Source: Methylobacterium sp. Leaf465 (GTDB taxonomy: Bacteria; Pseudomonadota; Alphaproteobacteria; Rhizobiales; Beijerinckiaceae). Taken from it: DNA of 58,387 nucleotides. Positions 28,716-38,011 of the stretch are shown piece after piece (within the stretch, counting starts at the first letter, position 1; every line of letters begins with the position of its first letter). The notes under the pieces were generated by a model. It saw only the letters and a program-made list of their open reading frames with translations, was not told where the DNA came from and made no database searches. Where the stretch lies: the NCBI RefSeq assembly GCF_001424705.1, contig NZ_LMRA01000007.1, positions 84,708 to 143,094 of the forward strand, in the 5' to 3' direction. A program made the position numbers and the translations under genes.

Positions 28716-30953
28716 ATGCCCTCGTCTTCCGCCCGGTCCGCTCCCGGCCCGTCCGATCCCGCCCCGACCGGTCCCGCGGCCGGCCGACGCCGGCGGATGC
28801 GCGCGGCCGCCTTCCTGCGGGGGCGCGGGACGCTGACCAATCCGGGGCTCGACCTCACGCGCCTGCCGATCGGCCTCGACCCCCGCGGCCTCAGCCTCGT
28901 CGACGGGGTGCGGGCGGCCCTGGCCTTCGGCCTCGTCATCCTGCTGCACGAATGGTTTCCCTGGCCGCCGCTCCTCACCGTGGCGCTCGCCGCGAATCTC
29001 GCGTGCTTCGCCGATGCGGGCGGGCCGATGCGCTCGCGCCTCCTCGTGCTCACGGTCTTCTCCCTCCTCGGCGGAATGATCTGGGGGCTGTTCGGCCTGA
29101 TGCAGCCGCTGGGGCCGGTGCCGGTGGTGCCGCTCGCCGGCATCGTCATCTTCGGCTGCACCTATGCCCGGGTCTGGGGGGTGCAGGCCCAGGCCGCCGG
29201 CAACGTCCTGGTCCTCGTCCTGTGCTTCGCCCTGGACCGGCCGCTCACGCCCGACCAGGCCCTGGTGGCCGGGCTGGTCTTCACCGCTGGAGGCCTCTGG
29301 GCGACGCTGCTGGCGCTCCTCCTGTGGCGGCTTCACCCTTATCGCCCGACGCATCGCGCGGTGGCCGAGGTCTGGCGCCGCCTGACCCGCCTCTGCGACG
29401 ATCTCGAGGACCTCGCCTCCCTGGCCTGGCCGGAGACGCTCGAGACCAGGACCGCCCCCCGGGGCGGCGCCCGCCAGATCTTCGACCGCCAGACCTTCGA
29501 CCTGCAGGCCTTCGACCGCCACGCCCGGGCCCATCGCCGGGGCGTGCGCGAGGCGATCGAGCAGGCCCGCACGGTGATCGTCGACCTCGCCCGCAGCCGC
29601 GAGCGCATCTCCGACCGCACGGCCCAGGCCCTGATCCGCCTCGAGGCGGCCGAGCAGATCTTCGCCGCCCTGATCGCGGTCTCGGACCTGATCGAGGGCG
29701 AGCCGGACCCGCGCCGGCGCCGCATGGTCCGCCGCTTCCTGCGCCGCCTGCGTCCGCTCCTCGGGGTGATCGCGCGGGCCATCCGCGACGACAGCGTGAT
29801 CGACCTCGCCCGCCTGGACCGGGCGATCGACCGCAGCACCCGGCGCCTCGCCCATGACCGCGGGCTGCACGATCTCGCCACCCGCATCCTCGACCGCGTC
29901 CGCATCGGCGCCAAGCTCTCGACGCCGGACGGCTACCGGCCCGGCGGCGCCCTGCTGGGCCGGGCGAGCCTCCCCCTCGGGACCCGGCTCCTCGGGCCGC
30001 TCAGCACCAACTTCACCGTCGCCTCCGCCAACCTGCGCCACGCCGTGCGCGCCACCGTGGTGGCGGCCCCCGCCCTCTGGGCGACCCTGGTCTGGGCCGG
30101 ACCGTTCGCCCACTGGCTCACCATGACGGTGGTGCTGACGATGCAGCCGTTCTACGCCGCCACCTGGCAGCGGGCCCTGGAGCGGATCGGCGGCACGGTG
30201 CTCGGCGGCCTGATCGGGGCCATTCTCGCGAGCTTCGCCACCTCGCCCCTGGTCCTGGCCGCCCTGGTCTTTCCCTTGAGCATCATCGGCTTTGCCGCCC
30301 GGCAGGTCAGCTACGGCGTCTTCATCGCCTGCCTGACCCCGCTCGTGGTCCTCCTCGTCGAGGTGGTGGAGCCCGGGCACGGCTCCTGGGAGGTGGCGGG
30401 CATGCGCGCCCTCCTCACCCTCCTCGGCGGTCTGATCGCGGTGGCGAGCGCCCTCGTGCTCTGGCCGATCTGGGAGCCCGACCAGGTGCGCCTCGAGCTG
30501 CGCAGGGCGGTGCGGGCCCATGCGGCCTTCGCCCGGGCGGTTCTCTGCGCCGGACCCGAGGCGGAGGCCAGCGGCCTGCGGGCCCAGGCCGCCCGGGGTG
30601 CCGGCCTCGCCCTCAACGACCTCGAAGCCGCGCTCGCCCGCGCCCTGCAGCAGCCCTGGGCCGGGCGACACCCGCAGGTGGAATCCGCCATGGTGGCGGA
30701 CGCCACCCTGCGGCGGATCTCGGCCCGCCTCACGGCCCTGCGCTACGCCGTCGAGGTGGCCGACCCCGAGGCCCTCGCGGCCTGGAGCGGCTGGATCACC
30801 GCGACCCTGGCGAGCCTCGGGGGCGAAGGCGAGGAGACGCCACCGCCCATGCCCGCCGTGCCTCGCAGCGAAGGCCTGACCCGCCTCGTCGCTCAGATCG
30901 AACTGCTGGGCGAGACCCTGGCGCCCGCCGCGGCGCGGAGCGCCCGCGGGTAG
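28716..30953 (+). CDS. FUSC family inner-membrane exporter protein
   Basis: 745 aa from the ATG at 28716; an ATG at 28797 (MRAAAFLRGRGT) is an alternative. Two membrane blocks of about 5-6 helices each (about 50-200 and 430-590) flank a large cytoplasmic helical region, the FUSC/AaeB layout for export of aromatic acids. The second block holds WLTMTVVLTMQPFYAATWQR and RIGGTVLGGLIGAILASF, diagnostic for the family. A repeating FDRQTFDLQAFDRH stretch sits in the soluble loop. No periplasmic adaptor gene is adjacent. Confidence 0.85.
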   Translation: MPSSSARSAPGPSDPAPTGPAAGRRRRMRAAAFLRGRGTLTNPGLDLTRLPIGLDPRGLSLVDGVRAALAFGLVILLHEWFPWPPLLTVALAANLACFADAGGPMRSRLLVLTVFSLLGGMIWGLFGLMQPLGPVPVVPLAGIVIFGCTYARVWGVQAQAAGNVLVLVLCFALDRPLTPDQALVAGLVFTAGGLWATLLALLLWRLHPYRPTHRAVAEVWRRLTRLCDDLEDLASLAWPETLETRTAPRGGARQIFDRQTFDLQAFDRHARAHRRGVREAIEQARTVIVDLARSRERISDRTAQALIRLEAAEQIFAALIAVSDLIEGEPDPRRRRMVRRFLRRLRPLLGVIARAIRDDSVIDLARLDRAIDRSTRRLAHDRGLHDLATRILDRVRIGAKLSTPDGYRPGGALLGRASLPLGTRLLGPLSTNFTVASANLRHAVRATVVAAPALWATLVWAGPFAHWLTMTVVLTMQPFYAATWQRALERIGGTVLGGLIGAILASFATSPLVLAALVFPLSIIGFAARQVSYGVFIACLTPLVVLLVEVVEPGHGSWEVAGMRALLTLLGGLIAVASALVLWPIWEPDQVRLELRRAVRAHAAFARAVLCAGPEAEASGLRAQAARGAGLALNDLEAALARALQQPWAGRHPQVESAMVADATLRRISARLTALRYAVEVADPEALAAWSGWITATLASLGGEGEETPPPMPAVPRSEGLTRLVAQIELLGETLAPAAARSARG

Positions 30954-31345
30954 GCGCCGGCCCATCGTCCGGCGCCCCCGACCAGGCCCGCCGGCCGGCC
31001 GCACGATTCGTGCGGTGCGGCGCGCGTGCCGGGCCGCTCGCGAAACCGTGATCGATTTGCCACATCCGGCCCGTCCGAGGCCGTCCCTGGTATCCCAGAG
31101 GCCCGAAAATCGGACCGGGATCACAGGACGCCGAACCACTTAATCCAAAATTAACCATTTCCTTAAAGAAACATTTCCAACGCAAGGCGACGGACGGCAG
31201 CGAATAGATCCTCTTCAAGAGAGGCCGCTGCGAAGTCATCATCAAGTAAAACCTGGATGCCAAGGGCGAACAACGAAGTCGCTCCGCTTCCAAGGTGATC
31301 GTCCGGTGGGCTTGCAGAACAGTTCGTTTTCGGCGGGGCGCTGAA
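30954..31345. other. Intergenic region upstream of ftcR, A/T-rich
   Basis: 392 bases. About 31138-31190 is markedly A/T-rich for this genome (runs such as CCAAAATTAACC) and probably contains the ftcR promoter. No specific box assigned. Confidence 0.5.
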
Positions 31346-32020
31346 ATGTATATCGTTGTCGATGAGAGGCACTCGGTGGCCGCCGAGTACGTGGCGGGCT
31401 TCAACGCGCAGGCGGTTCCGGCACGCAGCACGAATGCGGACGACTTCCTGGCCTGGCTCGCCGGAAACCCGGCCGATGCTCTCCAGGGGATCGTGCTCGG
31501 CGAATGCGCCGATCGCGCCAGCCGGACCGCCAGGATCCGCAGCTTTTCCCAGGCGCCCATCATCGCCCTCAACGAGACCCGCTCCCTGGAGCAGACCCTC
31601 GACCTCTTCACCGCCGGCATCGACGACGTCGTGCGCCGCCCGGTCCATGTCCGCGAGATCCTGGCGCGGGCCGAGGCGATCCGCCGGCGCGGCATCCGCG
31701 GCGAGATCCAGGCGCCCGCCGCCCAGGATCGCAGCGGCCGCCTCAAGGTGTTCTCCGACGGCCGCGACCCCGAGATCGACGGGATCAGCCTGATCCTGCC
31801 GCGCCGCGAGCGGCACATCCTCGAGTATTTCGCCGGCCATCGCGGCCGGCAGCTCAGCCGGGCGCAGATCTTCACCGCGGTCTATGCCGACCACGGCACC
31901 GACGTCGAGGAGAGCGTGGTCGAGGGCCACATCAGCAAGCTGCGCAAGAAGCTGCGGATGCGCCTCGGCTACGACCCGATCGAGGCCAAGCGGCTGGCCG
32001 GCTACACCTTCGTGGGCTGA
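31346..32020 (+). CDS. ftcR: Flagellar transcriptional regulator FtcR
   Basis: 224 aa. A receiver-like N-terminal domain (MYIVVDERHSVAAEYVAGFN) and an OmpR-type winged helix C-terminus (LPRRERHILEYFAGHRGRQL; EESVVEGHISKLRKKLR; LAGYTFVG). Composition and context match FtcR, the regulator of flagellar genes in Brucella and other Rhizobiales. The receiver lacks a usual phospho-acceptor: the strand reads GIVLGEC with Gly52 where Asp is expected, and the Lys is replaced by Arg (RRPV). It is therefore probably active without phosphorylation. It heads the flagellar locus, convergent with flagellin. Confidence 0.85.
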   Translation: MYIVVDERHSVAAEYVAGFNAQAVPARSTNADDFLAWLAGNPADALQGIVLGECADRASRTARIRSFSQAPIIALNETRSLEQTLDLFTAGIDDVVRRPVHVREILARAEAIRRRGIRGEIQAPAAQDRSGRLKVFSDGRDPEIDGISLILPRRERHILEYFAGHRGRQLSRAQIFTAVYADHGTDVEESVVEGHISKLRKKLRMRLGYDPIEAKRLAGYTFVG

Positions 32021-32063
32021 TCCGCGCCTGGGTCCCGCCGCGGTCGCGCACCCTCCGGAATGC

Positions 32064-32095
32064 AAAAGGCCACGCCTCCTCGCGGAGGCGTGGCC
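32064..32095 (-). terminator. Terminator between flagellin and ftcR
   Basis: A perfect 12-bp stem GGCCACGCCTCC (32068-32079), loop TCGC, GGAGGCGTGGCC (32084-32095). Four T residues follow on the minus strand (32067-32064), so it ends the flagellin message. It can also stop ftcR transcripts from the other side. Confidence 0.85.
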
Positions 32096-32138
32096 TGTCT
32101 TGCATGGAGCGCCCCGGAGTTCCGGGGCGCCGTTCGGC

Positions 32139-33542
32139 TCAGCGGAAGAGCGAGAGGACGTTCTGGCTCGCGGCGTTGGCGATGCTGAGGGCCTGCACGC
32201 CGAGCTGCTGCTGGGTCTGCAGGGCCTTGAGCTTCGTGGACTCCTCCTCGATGTCGGCATCGACGAGGGTGCCGATCGTCCGGTCGTTGGCCTTCATCAG
32301 GGTGTCGATGAACGACTTCTGGCCGTCGATCTGGGTCTTGTTGGCACCGAGCTTGGTGCCGGCATCGGTGACCTTGGCGATCGCCTTGTCGACCATGTTG
32401 ATGATGCTGCTGAGGTCGGCGTCGCCGGCGGTCCCGACCAGTTTCGAGATGTCGAAATCGGCGACGGTGTAGTTACCCGTGACCCCTGGGGTGGTGTAGG
32501 TGCCGCCGGCCGTGTCCAGGATACCCTTGCTCACCACCGTGGTCGCATCCGTGCCGGTTGCCAGCTTTCCGGTGGCCGTCGCGCCACCGTAGCCGAGGTC
32601 GACGGTGTTGGCTGCGGTGGTGTTCACCTGGAGGGACTCCGGCGAACCGACCGTGCTCCGGGTAAACGTGAGGCGGCCCTGGGTGTCGAGACCGGCGGTG
32701 ACCTTGCCGGCCAGATCGACTGAGCCGGCGATCTGGTTGTTGATCGCCGAGAGCAGCTCATCGGTGGTCACGCGGGCCAGGTTCGAGACCGCCGAGGTGA
32801 GGCTGGCCTTGTTGAGCGTGATCACGGCCGCGGTGGCGGAGCCGTCCACGCGGATGTCCAGCGCGACCGTGGCGGCGCCCGAGAAATCGGCCGTGCCCCG
32901 GTTCGCGGGCGTTGCGTCCGCCGGACGGAAGGCCGCCAGACCGGTCATCGTCTGGGAGCCGAACACCTGGGCGGCCGTGCCCGGCACGTCCACGCTGGTG
33001 CCCGCGTTGGCGTCGTAGAGCTTGATCTCGTTGACGTTGATCTTGACCGTCGAGAACGCGATGTCGCCGTCGGCCTCACGCGAGAACCCGGCGATGACCA
33101 GGCGATCCTTCTGATAGGTCGATGCGGAGGAATCGACCGAGAGCCAGTTCTGGCCGCTCGACACCGACGACTTGGCGGTGCTGTCCATCTTGTTCTGGAT
33201 GGCGTCGATTTCGACCTGCACCTTGGCGCGGTCGACGCCGGGCTGCAGGGCCGTCTGCAGCTTGGCGCGCATGTTCTGCAGATCGGAGATCGCGGAGTTC
33301 AGGCCGTTGTAGGCGGTGTCCACCGCCGAGGAGCCGAGGCCGAGGGAGTCCTTCACGGCACCGAGCGAGGCGTTGTCGGTGCGGACCGTGGTGGCGATCG
33401 ACCAGTAGGCGGCGTTGTCCGCGGCGCTCGAGACGCGCTGGCCGGTCGAGACCCGGTTGCTGGTCATGTCGAGCTGGGTGTTGATGCTTTTCAGAGTCGT
33501 CAACGCCGTCATGGCGGCGTTGTTGGTCAGCAGGCTGGTCAT
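32139..33542 (-). CDS. fliC: Flagellin
   Basis: 467 aa. Conserved N-terminal D0/D1 (MTSLLTNNAAMTALTTLKSI; VSSAADNAAYWSIATTVRTD) and C-terminal D1/D0 (QLGVQALSIANAASQNVLSL, FR) coiled coils flank a variable middle. The middle includes a Flagellin_IN-like segment (about 256-293: RVTTDELLSAINNQIAG; GLDTQGRLTFTRS), also present in FlgK of this locus. It polymerises into the filament after export by the FlhA/FliQ/FliR/FliI apparatus. Monocistronic, on the strand opposite the flagellar operons, with a 5-prime leader that is a plausible target of FlbT. Confidence 0.95.
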   Translation of the reverse strand: MTSLLTNNAAMTALTTLKSINTQLDMTSNRVSTGQRVSSAADNAAYWSIATTVRTDNASLGAVKDSLGLGSSAVDTAYNGLNSAISDLQNMRAKLQTALQPGVDRAKVQVEIDAIQNKMDSTAKSSVSSGQNWLSVDSSASTYQKDRLVIAGFSREADGDIAFSTVKINVNEIKLYDANAGTSVDVPGTAAQVFGSQTMTGLAAFRPADATPANRGTADFSGAATVALDIRVDGSATAAVITLNKASLTSAVSNLARVTTDELLSAINNQIAGSVDLAGKVTAGLDTQGRLTFTRSTVGSPESLQVNTTAANTVDLGYGGATATGKLATGTDATTVVSKGILDTAGGTYTTPGVTGNYTVADFDISKLVGTAGDADLSSIINMVDKAIAKVTDAGTKLGANKTQIDGQKSFIDTLMKANDRTIGTLVDADIEEESTKLKALQTQQQLGVQALSIANAASQNVLSLFR

Positions 33543-33875
33543 TGCGAGGATGTCCGGTTGGCAGGAATTGCAAGGAATTCGTGTGCGTAGCCGAGCAATA
33601 CGCCCCGAGGGCTAAAGATCTCTCTCAGGAGAGGTCAAGTATTGCTTCATACATCCCGGAGTTTCACCGGACCGGTGGGACGACATCATGTCTATAGGTC
33701 CACGAAACCTATCCACCGCGTTCGTATCGAGGGGCTTCCGTCCCGATCCGGGACAGTCGCTTGCCGATGAGGCGACTATGCCCGGTCCGGCTTAGCAGGA
33801 GCTTAAGGCCGATCGCCCGGGCCTGTGCCCGGATGTGCCGCAGGCCCGCGGGACGCACCCCCGAGGGGGACGGTT
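33543..33875. other. Leader and promoter region of the flagellin gene
   Basis: 333 bases between flagellin and the PilZ gene. Near 33617-33636 is a short hairpin (CTCTC/GAGAG). The A/T-richer part (about 33640-33720) may be the promoter. No certain sigma site identified. Confidence 0.5.
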
Positions 33876-34169
33876 TCAGTCCTGGGCCAGGAAGGTCACG
33901 CCGGCGAAGTCGGCGCGCTGCCAGCGCAGCCGGACCGCGACGGTCCGGAGTTCGTGGCCGGCGATGACGAGATCGAAGCACTCGGGCAGGGGGGTCGGGC
34001 GCGGCAGGCGCAGGCTCGCGCCCTTCGGCGAGAGGTCCCGGACGATGCAGGGCACCAGGCTCTCCGGGCCGAGGACGATGCGGCCCTGCTGCATCACGCG
34101 GAAGCGCTTCGGCGAGGGCGTGCGCGCGGGCCGGTCTCCCCGGGCAACCGCCTCCTGCCAATCCGCCAT
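33876..34169 (-). CDS. PilZ domain protein
   Basis: 97 aa, essentially one PilZ domain. The cyclic-di-GMP signature RxxxR-like start (PSPKRFRVMQQGRIVL) and the second motif (VRDLSPKGASLRL) are both present; the arginine spacing is only approximate, so binding is likely but not certain. As part of a flagellar locus it may adjust motility to c-di-GMP. Monocistronic, divergent from the membrane protein downstream. Confidence 0.75.
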   Translation of the reverse strand: MADWQEAVARGDRPARTPSPKRFRVMQQGRIVLGPESLVPCIVRDLSPKGASLRLPRPTPLPECFDLVIAGHELRTVAVRLRWQRADFAGVTFLAQD

Positions 34170-34303
34170 CGTCCCGCCGTCCCGTCCGCGACCTGCGGGC
34201 AGGCTTAACAGCGGGTTTCCGGACTGTCGATCCGGGCCGGATCTTAACGGCTTGGTAACTATAACATGTGAGTGTTTTGGCTCGTCCGCCGGCTCCCCTT
34301 GCG

Positions 34304-34861
34304 ATGGCCATGACCCCGACCTTCTCCCGTCGCGCCGCCACCCCGCTCTCGCCGCGTCCCGGCTACACCCGTCCCTCCGCCGGGGCCGAGATCCTGCGCC
34401 GGTCCCGGGCGGCCGCCGTGGAGCGCGCCGCCGTCGGACTCTGCCTCGGCCTCGCCGTGGTTTCGGGCACCTTCGCGGCCTTCGCGATCACGGGCGCCTC
34501 GAACACCTATTCGGTCCAGCCGTTCCTGCCGGCGGTGGGCGGCGGCTTCGCCTGGAAGCGGACGGCGACCCCCGTCCGCGAGGCGGCCCTCGACCTCGAT
34601 CCGACCACCACCGGCGCGCTGCCCGATCCCGTCCCGCCGCGCGCCGACGAGCCGCAGGGCGACTCCGCCGCGAAGGCACGGGGCTACGTCCTGCGCCGGG
34701 TGACGGAGGGCGCGGCCCTGGTGGAAGGCCCCGAGGGCCTGCGCCAAGTGGTGCCGGGCGCCGTCCTGCCGGGCGCGGGCCGCATCCTCTCCATCCGCGC
34801 CACCGGGTCCGGCTGGGTCGTGATCACCTCGGAGACGATCATCGGGCCGACCCCGCTGTGA
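34304..34861 (+). CDS. Inner-membrane protein with a C-terminal PDZ-like/GspC-type domain
   Basis: 185 aa from the ATG at 34304; a GTG at 34268 would add 12 residues and no ribosome site decides. Basic cytoplasmic N-terminus, one transmembrane helix (about 40-65: VGLCLGLAVVSGTFAAFAIT), a Pro/Asp-rich linker, then a small beta domain (GYVLRRVTEGAALVEGPEGL; LPGAGRILSIRATGSGWVVI). The arrangement resembles the type II secretion protein GspC. Conserved in rhizobial flagellar clusters as an unnamed protein; function unknown. Confidence 0.65.
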   Translation: MAMTPTFSRRAATPLSPRPGYTRPSAGAEILRRSRAAAVERAAVGLCLGLAVVSGTFAAFAITGASNTYSVQPFLPAVGGGFAWKRTATPVREAALDLDPTTTGALPDPVPPRADEPQGDSAAKARGYVLRRVTEGAALVEGPEGLRQVVPGAVLPGAGRILSIRATGSGWVVITSETIIGPTPL

Positions 34862-35030
34862 CGGCCGCCCGCGGCCCGGTCTCGGCGCCAGCCTCCGGCA
34901 AGCCCCGCGGCCTAGGCCGGACGGGGGCCGCCCCGGCTCCGTTCCGCGACGCCTCGGGCGCCCGGCCGTCCCGCCCCTCTCTTTGCAATCCGGCGATGCC
35001 ACCGCGCCGCACGAGCGATCGCGCCCTGCC

Positions 35031-35807
35031 ATGACGAGCACCTTCACGAGCTACCGCCTGATCGCCCGCGACCTCGACGGCACCCTGGCGCGCAAGGCCG
35101 CGCAGCCCGACGTCGCCCGCGAGACCGCCTACTACAAGGCGAAAATCGGCGACGTGAAATCCATCGACGATTTTCTCGGCGACCGGCGCCTCTACGCCTA
35201 CGCGATGAAGGCCTACGGCCTGGAGGACATGACCTACGCCAAGGCCTTCATGCGCAAGGTGCTGACCGAAGGGGTCTCGGATTCGAAAGCCTTCGCCAAC
35301 CGCCTCGCCGACGACCGCTACGTCGCCTTCGCCAAGGCCTTCGACTTCAACACCTACGGCGCCTTCACGACGACGCTGCCCGCCGCCACCACGGACACCA
35401 CCGCCGCCTACCTGCGCCAGAGCCTGGAGACCGATGCGGGCAGCGAGGATGCCGGCGTGCGTCTCGCCCTGTACTTCGCCCGCATGGCGCCCACCGTCTC
35501 CTCGGGCTACGGCGTTCTGGGCGATCCGGCCCTGTCGCAGGTGGTCAAGACCGTCCTGGGCCTGCCCGACAGTTCCAGCGCGGACGGCATCGCCGGCCAG
35601 GCGGCGATCATCGAGAAGCGGGTGGATCTCGCGAGCTTCAAGGACCCGGACAAGCTGCAGCGCTTCGTGCAGCGCTTCACCGCGATCTGGGATGCCCAGA
35701 ACAACGCCGCGTCGGCCCCCGTCCTCAACCTGTTCGCCGATTCCACCGCGCAGGGCCTCGACGCGAGTCTGCTCCTCAGCCTCCAGCGCATTCGTTTCGG
35801 GAGCTGA
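35031..35807 (+). CDS. DUF1217 protein of the flagellar locus
   Basis: 258 aa from the ATG at 35031. Helical throughout, with DUF1217 features (TSTFTSYRLIARDLDGTLAR; ETAYYKAKIGDVKSIDDFLG; LYAYAMKAYGLEDMTYAKAF). No signal peptide or membrane segment. This family occurs almost only in alphaproteobacterial flagellar operons, just before flgF as here (stop 6 bases before it), and is expected to act in flagellum assembly. Molecular role unknown. Confidence 0.8.
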   Translation: MTSTFTSYRLIARDLDGTLARKAAQPDVARETAYYKAKIGDVKSIDDFLGDRRLYAYAMKAYGLEDMTYAKAFMRKVLTEGVSDSKAFANRLADDRYVAFAKAFDFNTYGAFTTTLPAATTDTTAAYLRQSLETDAGSEDAGVRLALYFARMAPTVSSGYGVLGDPALSQVVKTVLGLPDSSSADGIAGQAAIIEKRVDLASFKDPDKLQRFVQRFTAIWDAQNNAASAPVLNLFADSTAQGLDASLLLSLQRIRFGS

Positions 35808-35813
35808 GGCGCC

Positions 35814-36539
35814 ATGCAGAACGCCCTCTACGTCTCGCTCTCGGCGCAGATCGCCCTCGACAAGCGGCTGAACGCGGTCGCCAACAACGTCGCCAACCTG
35901 TCCACCAGCGGCTACCGCGCCGAGGACACCAAGTTCACCGCGCTCCTCGCCCAGGCCACCAAGGGCGCCGTCGCCTTCGCCTCCTCCGGCGACACCTACA
36001 TCTCCCAGCGGGCCGGGCCGACGATCAAGACGGACAGCCCCCTCGACGTGGCGGTCCAGGGCGAGGCTTGGTTCGCGGTGCGGGGCGCCAAGGGCCCCGT
36101 CTATACCCGCGACGGCCGCATGACGATGGACGCGCTGGGCCAGCTGCGCAGCCTCACCGGCCAGCCGATGCTGGATCCCGGCGGCGCGCCGATCCTGCTC
36201 GATCCGCAGGCCGGCCCGCCCACCATCGGGCGCGACGGCAGCGTCTCGCAGGGCATCAACCAGGTCGGGGCCATCGGCCTCTTCACCCTCGACCCGAAGA
36301 CCACGCTCACCCGCGCCGAGCCGAACGGCGTCAGCACCAGCCTGCCGGCGGTCCCGGTGCAGGACTTCACCCGCATGGGCATGGTCCAGGGCTATGTCGA
36401 GGGCGCCAACGTCAACCCGGTGCTGGAGATGACGAAGCTCATCACCATCCAGCGCGCCTTCGAGAGCGCGGCGACGCTCAGCGCCGAGACCGAGACCACC
36501 TTCTCCGGGGCGATCCGCTCCCTGAGCCCCCAGGGCTGA
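35814..36539 (+). CDS. flgF: Flagellar basal-body rod protein FlgF
   Basis: 241 aa. Proximal rod protein. N-terminal motif of rod/hook proteins (KRLNAVANNVANLSTSGYRA), FlgF-type middle (PLDVAVQGEAWFAVRGAKGP, then TRDGRM) and the C-terminal helix (EMTKLITIQRAFESAATLSA). Exported by the flagellar type III system, so there is no Sec signal. Follows the DUF1217 gene closely; fliI begins 4 bases after its stop. Confidence 0.92.
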   Translation: MQNALYVSLSAQIALDKRLNAVANNVANLSTSGYRAEDTKFTALLAQATKGAVAFASSGDTYISQRAGPTIKTDSPLDVAVQGEAWFAVRGAKGPVYTRDGRMTMDALGQLRSLTGQPMLDPGGAPILLDPQAGPPTIGRDGSVSQGINQVGAIGLFTLDPKTTLTRAEPNGVSTSLPAVPVQDFTRMGMVQGYVEGANVNPVLEMTKLITIQRAFESAATLSAETETTFSGAIRSLSPQG

Positions 36540-36543
36540 GCCG

Positions 36544-37869
36544 ATGCCCGATCTCCTCGACCGCCTCGGCGCGGCCCTGGCGAGGGGCCGCGAGGCCCTG
36601 CCCCTGGTGCGCGTCGGCGGGCCGATCCAGGAGGTCACCGCCAGCGCGGCCCGCGTCGCCGGCGTGGCGCCGTTCATGACCCTCGGCGACCGCATGGGCT
36701 TCCTGGCCAACGGCCGCGAGCAGATCGGCGAGGTCGTGCGCGTGGATGCGGGCGGCGTGACCGTGAAGCCGTTCGATTCCCGGATCGAGGCCGGGATCGG
36801 AACCCTGGCGTATCGCCTCGGCGACCCGACCCTGCGCCCGGACCCGAGCTGGAAGGGCCGGGTGATCGATGCCCTCGGGCGCCCCATCGACGGCCTCGGC
36901 GACCTCGTCCCGGGCGCCCGCGCCGTGCCGCTGGAAGCCGCCCCGCCCCCCGCCATGGAGCGGGCGCGGGTGACGCAGCCCCTGCGCACCGGGGTTCGCG
37001 CCCTCGACCTGTTCACCCCCCTCTGCCTCGGCCAGCGCATCGGCATCTTCGCCGGCTCCGGCGTCGGCAAGTCGACCCTGCTGGCGATGCTGGCCGGGGC
37101 CACCGGCTTCGACAGCGTCGTCGTCGCCCTGGTGGGCGAGCGCGGCCGCGAGGTGCGCGAATTCCTGGACGGCGCGATGGCGCCCAACCGGGCCCGGTCC
37201 GTCATCGTCGTCTCCACCGGGGACGAGAGCCCGATGATGCGCCGTCAGGCGCCCAAGATGGCGCTCGCCATCGCGGAATCGTTTCGCGACGCCGGCGAAT
37301 CCGTGCTGCTCATCGTGGATTCCGTCACGCGCTACGCCCACGCGGCCCGCGACGTCGCCCTGGCGGCCGGCGAGCCCGCGGTGGCGCGGGGCTATCCGCC
37401 GAGCGTGTTCTCCGACCTGCCCCGCCTCCTCGAGCGGGCCGGCCCCGGCCTCGACGGCGCCGGCACCATCACGGGCGTGTTCTCGGTGCTCGTCGACGGC
37501 GACGACCACAACGATCCCGTGGCGGATTCGATCCGCGGCACCCTCGACGGGCACGTGGTCCTCGACCGGGCCATCGCCGAGCAGGGCCGCTATCCGGCCG
37601 TGCACCTCCTCGGATCGATCTCGCGCCTGGCCTCCGAAGTCTGGACGCCCGAGCAGCGCGAGCTCGTCCGGCGCCTCAAGGCCATGATGGCCCGGTTCGA
37701 GGAGACCCGCGACCTGCGCCTGATGGGCGGCTACCGCACCGGCGAGGATGCCGAGCTCGACCAGGCCATCCTCCTTGTGCCGCGGATCTACGAGGCCCTG
37801 CGTCAGGAACCCGGCATGGCGGCGAGCCAGGACGCGTTCCTGGAGCTCGCGCAGTTCCTGCGGACGTGA
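36544..37869 (+). CDS. fliI: Flagellum-specific ATPase FliI
   Basis: 441 aa. Hexameric ATPase of the flagellar export apparatus. Walker A AGSGVGKST (residues 170-178), Walker B region VLLIVDSVTRYAHAARDVAL, and the F-type signature PSVFSDLPRLLERAGPG. N-terminal beta barrel and C-terminal helical domain (ELVRRLKAMMARFEETRDLR) are complete. Powers substrate unfolding at the membrane and works with FlhA, FliQ and FliR from this locus. In operon with flgF. Confidence 0.95.
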   Translation: MPDLLDRLGAALARGREALPLVRVGGPIQEVTASAARVAGVAPFMTLGDRMGFLANGREQIGEVVRVDAGGVTVKPFDSRIEAGIGTLAYRLGDPTLRPDPSWKGRVIDALGRPIDGLGDLVPGARAVPLEAAPPPAMERARVTQPLRTGVRALDLFTPLCLGQRIGIFAGSGVGKSTLLAMLAGATGFDSVVVALVGERGREVREFLDGAMAPNRARSVIVVSTGDESPMMRRQAPKMALAIAESFRDAGESVLLIVDSVTRYAHAARDVALAAGEPAVARGYPPSVFSDLPRLLERAGPGLDGAGTITGVFSVLVDGDDHNDPVADSIRGTLDGHVVLDRAIAEQGRYPAVHLLGSISRLASEVWTPEQRELVRRLKAMMARFEETRDLRLMGGYRTGEDAELDQAILLVPRIYEALRQEPGMAASQDAFLELAQFLRT

Positions 37870-38011
37870 GGCCGATCATGCCGCCCGCTGCCCCATCCGC
37901 CCCGTTCCGTCCCCCGCGCGCGCGGCCACCCAGCCCCGCGCAAGCCTGCCTTCCTTTAGTGCCCGCCACACCGTCGCGCCGCGCCGCGATCCCCCTCTTC
38001 GAGGTGACGTC

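Noticed and set aside
33559..33572. TGGCAGGAATTGCA, resembling a sigma-54 site before flagellin
   Set aside because: GG and GC elements are two bases too close and the site is on the wrong strand for flagellin.
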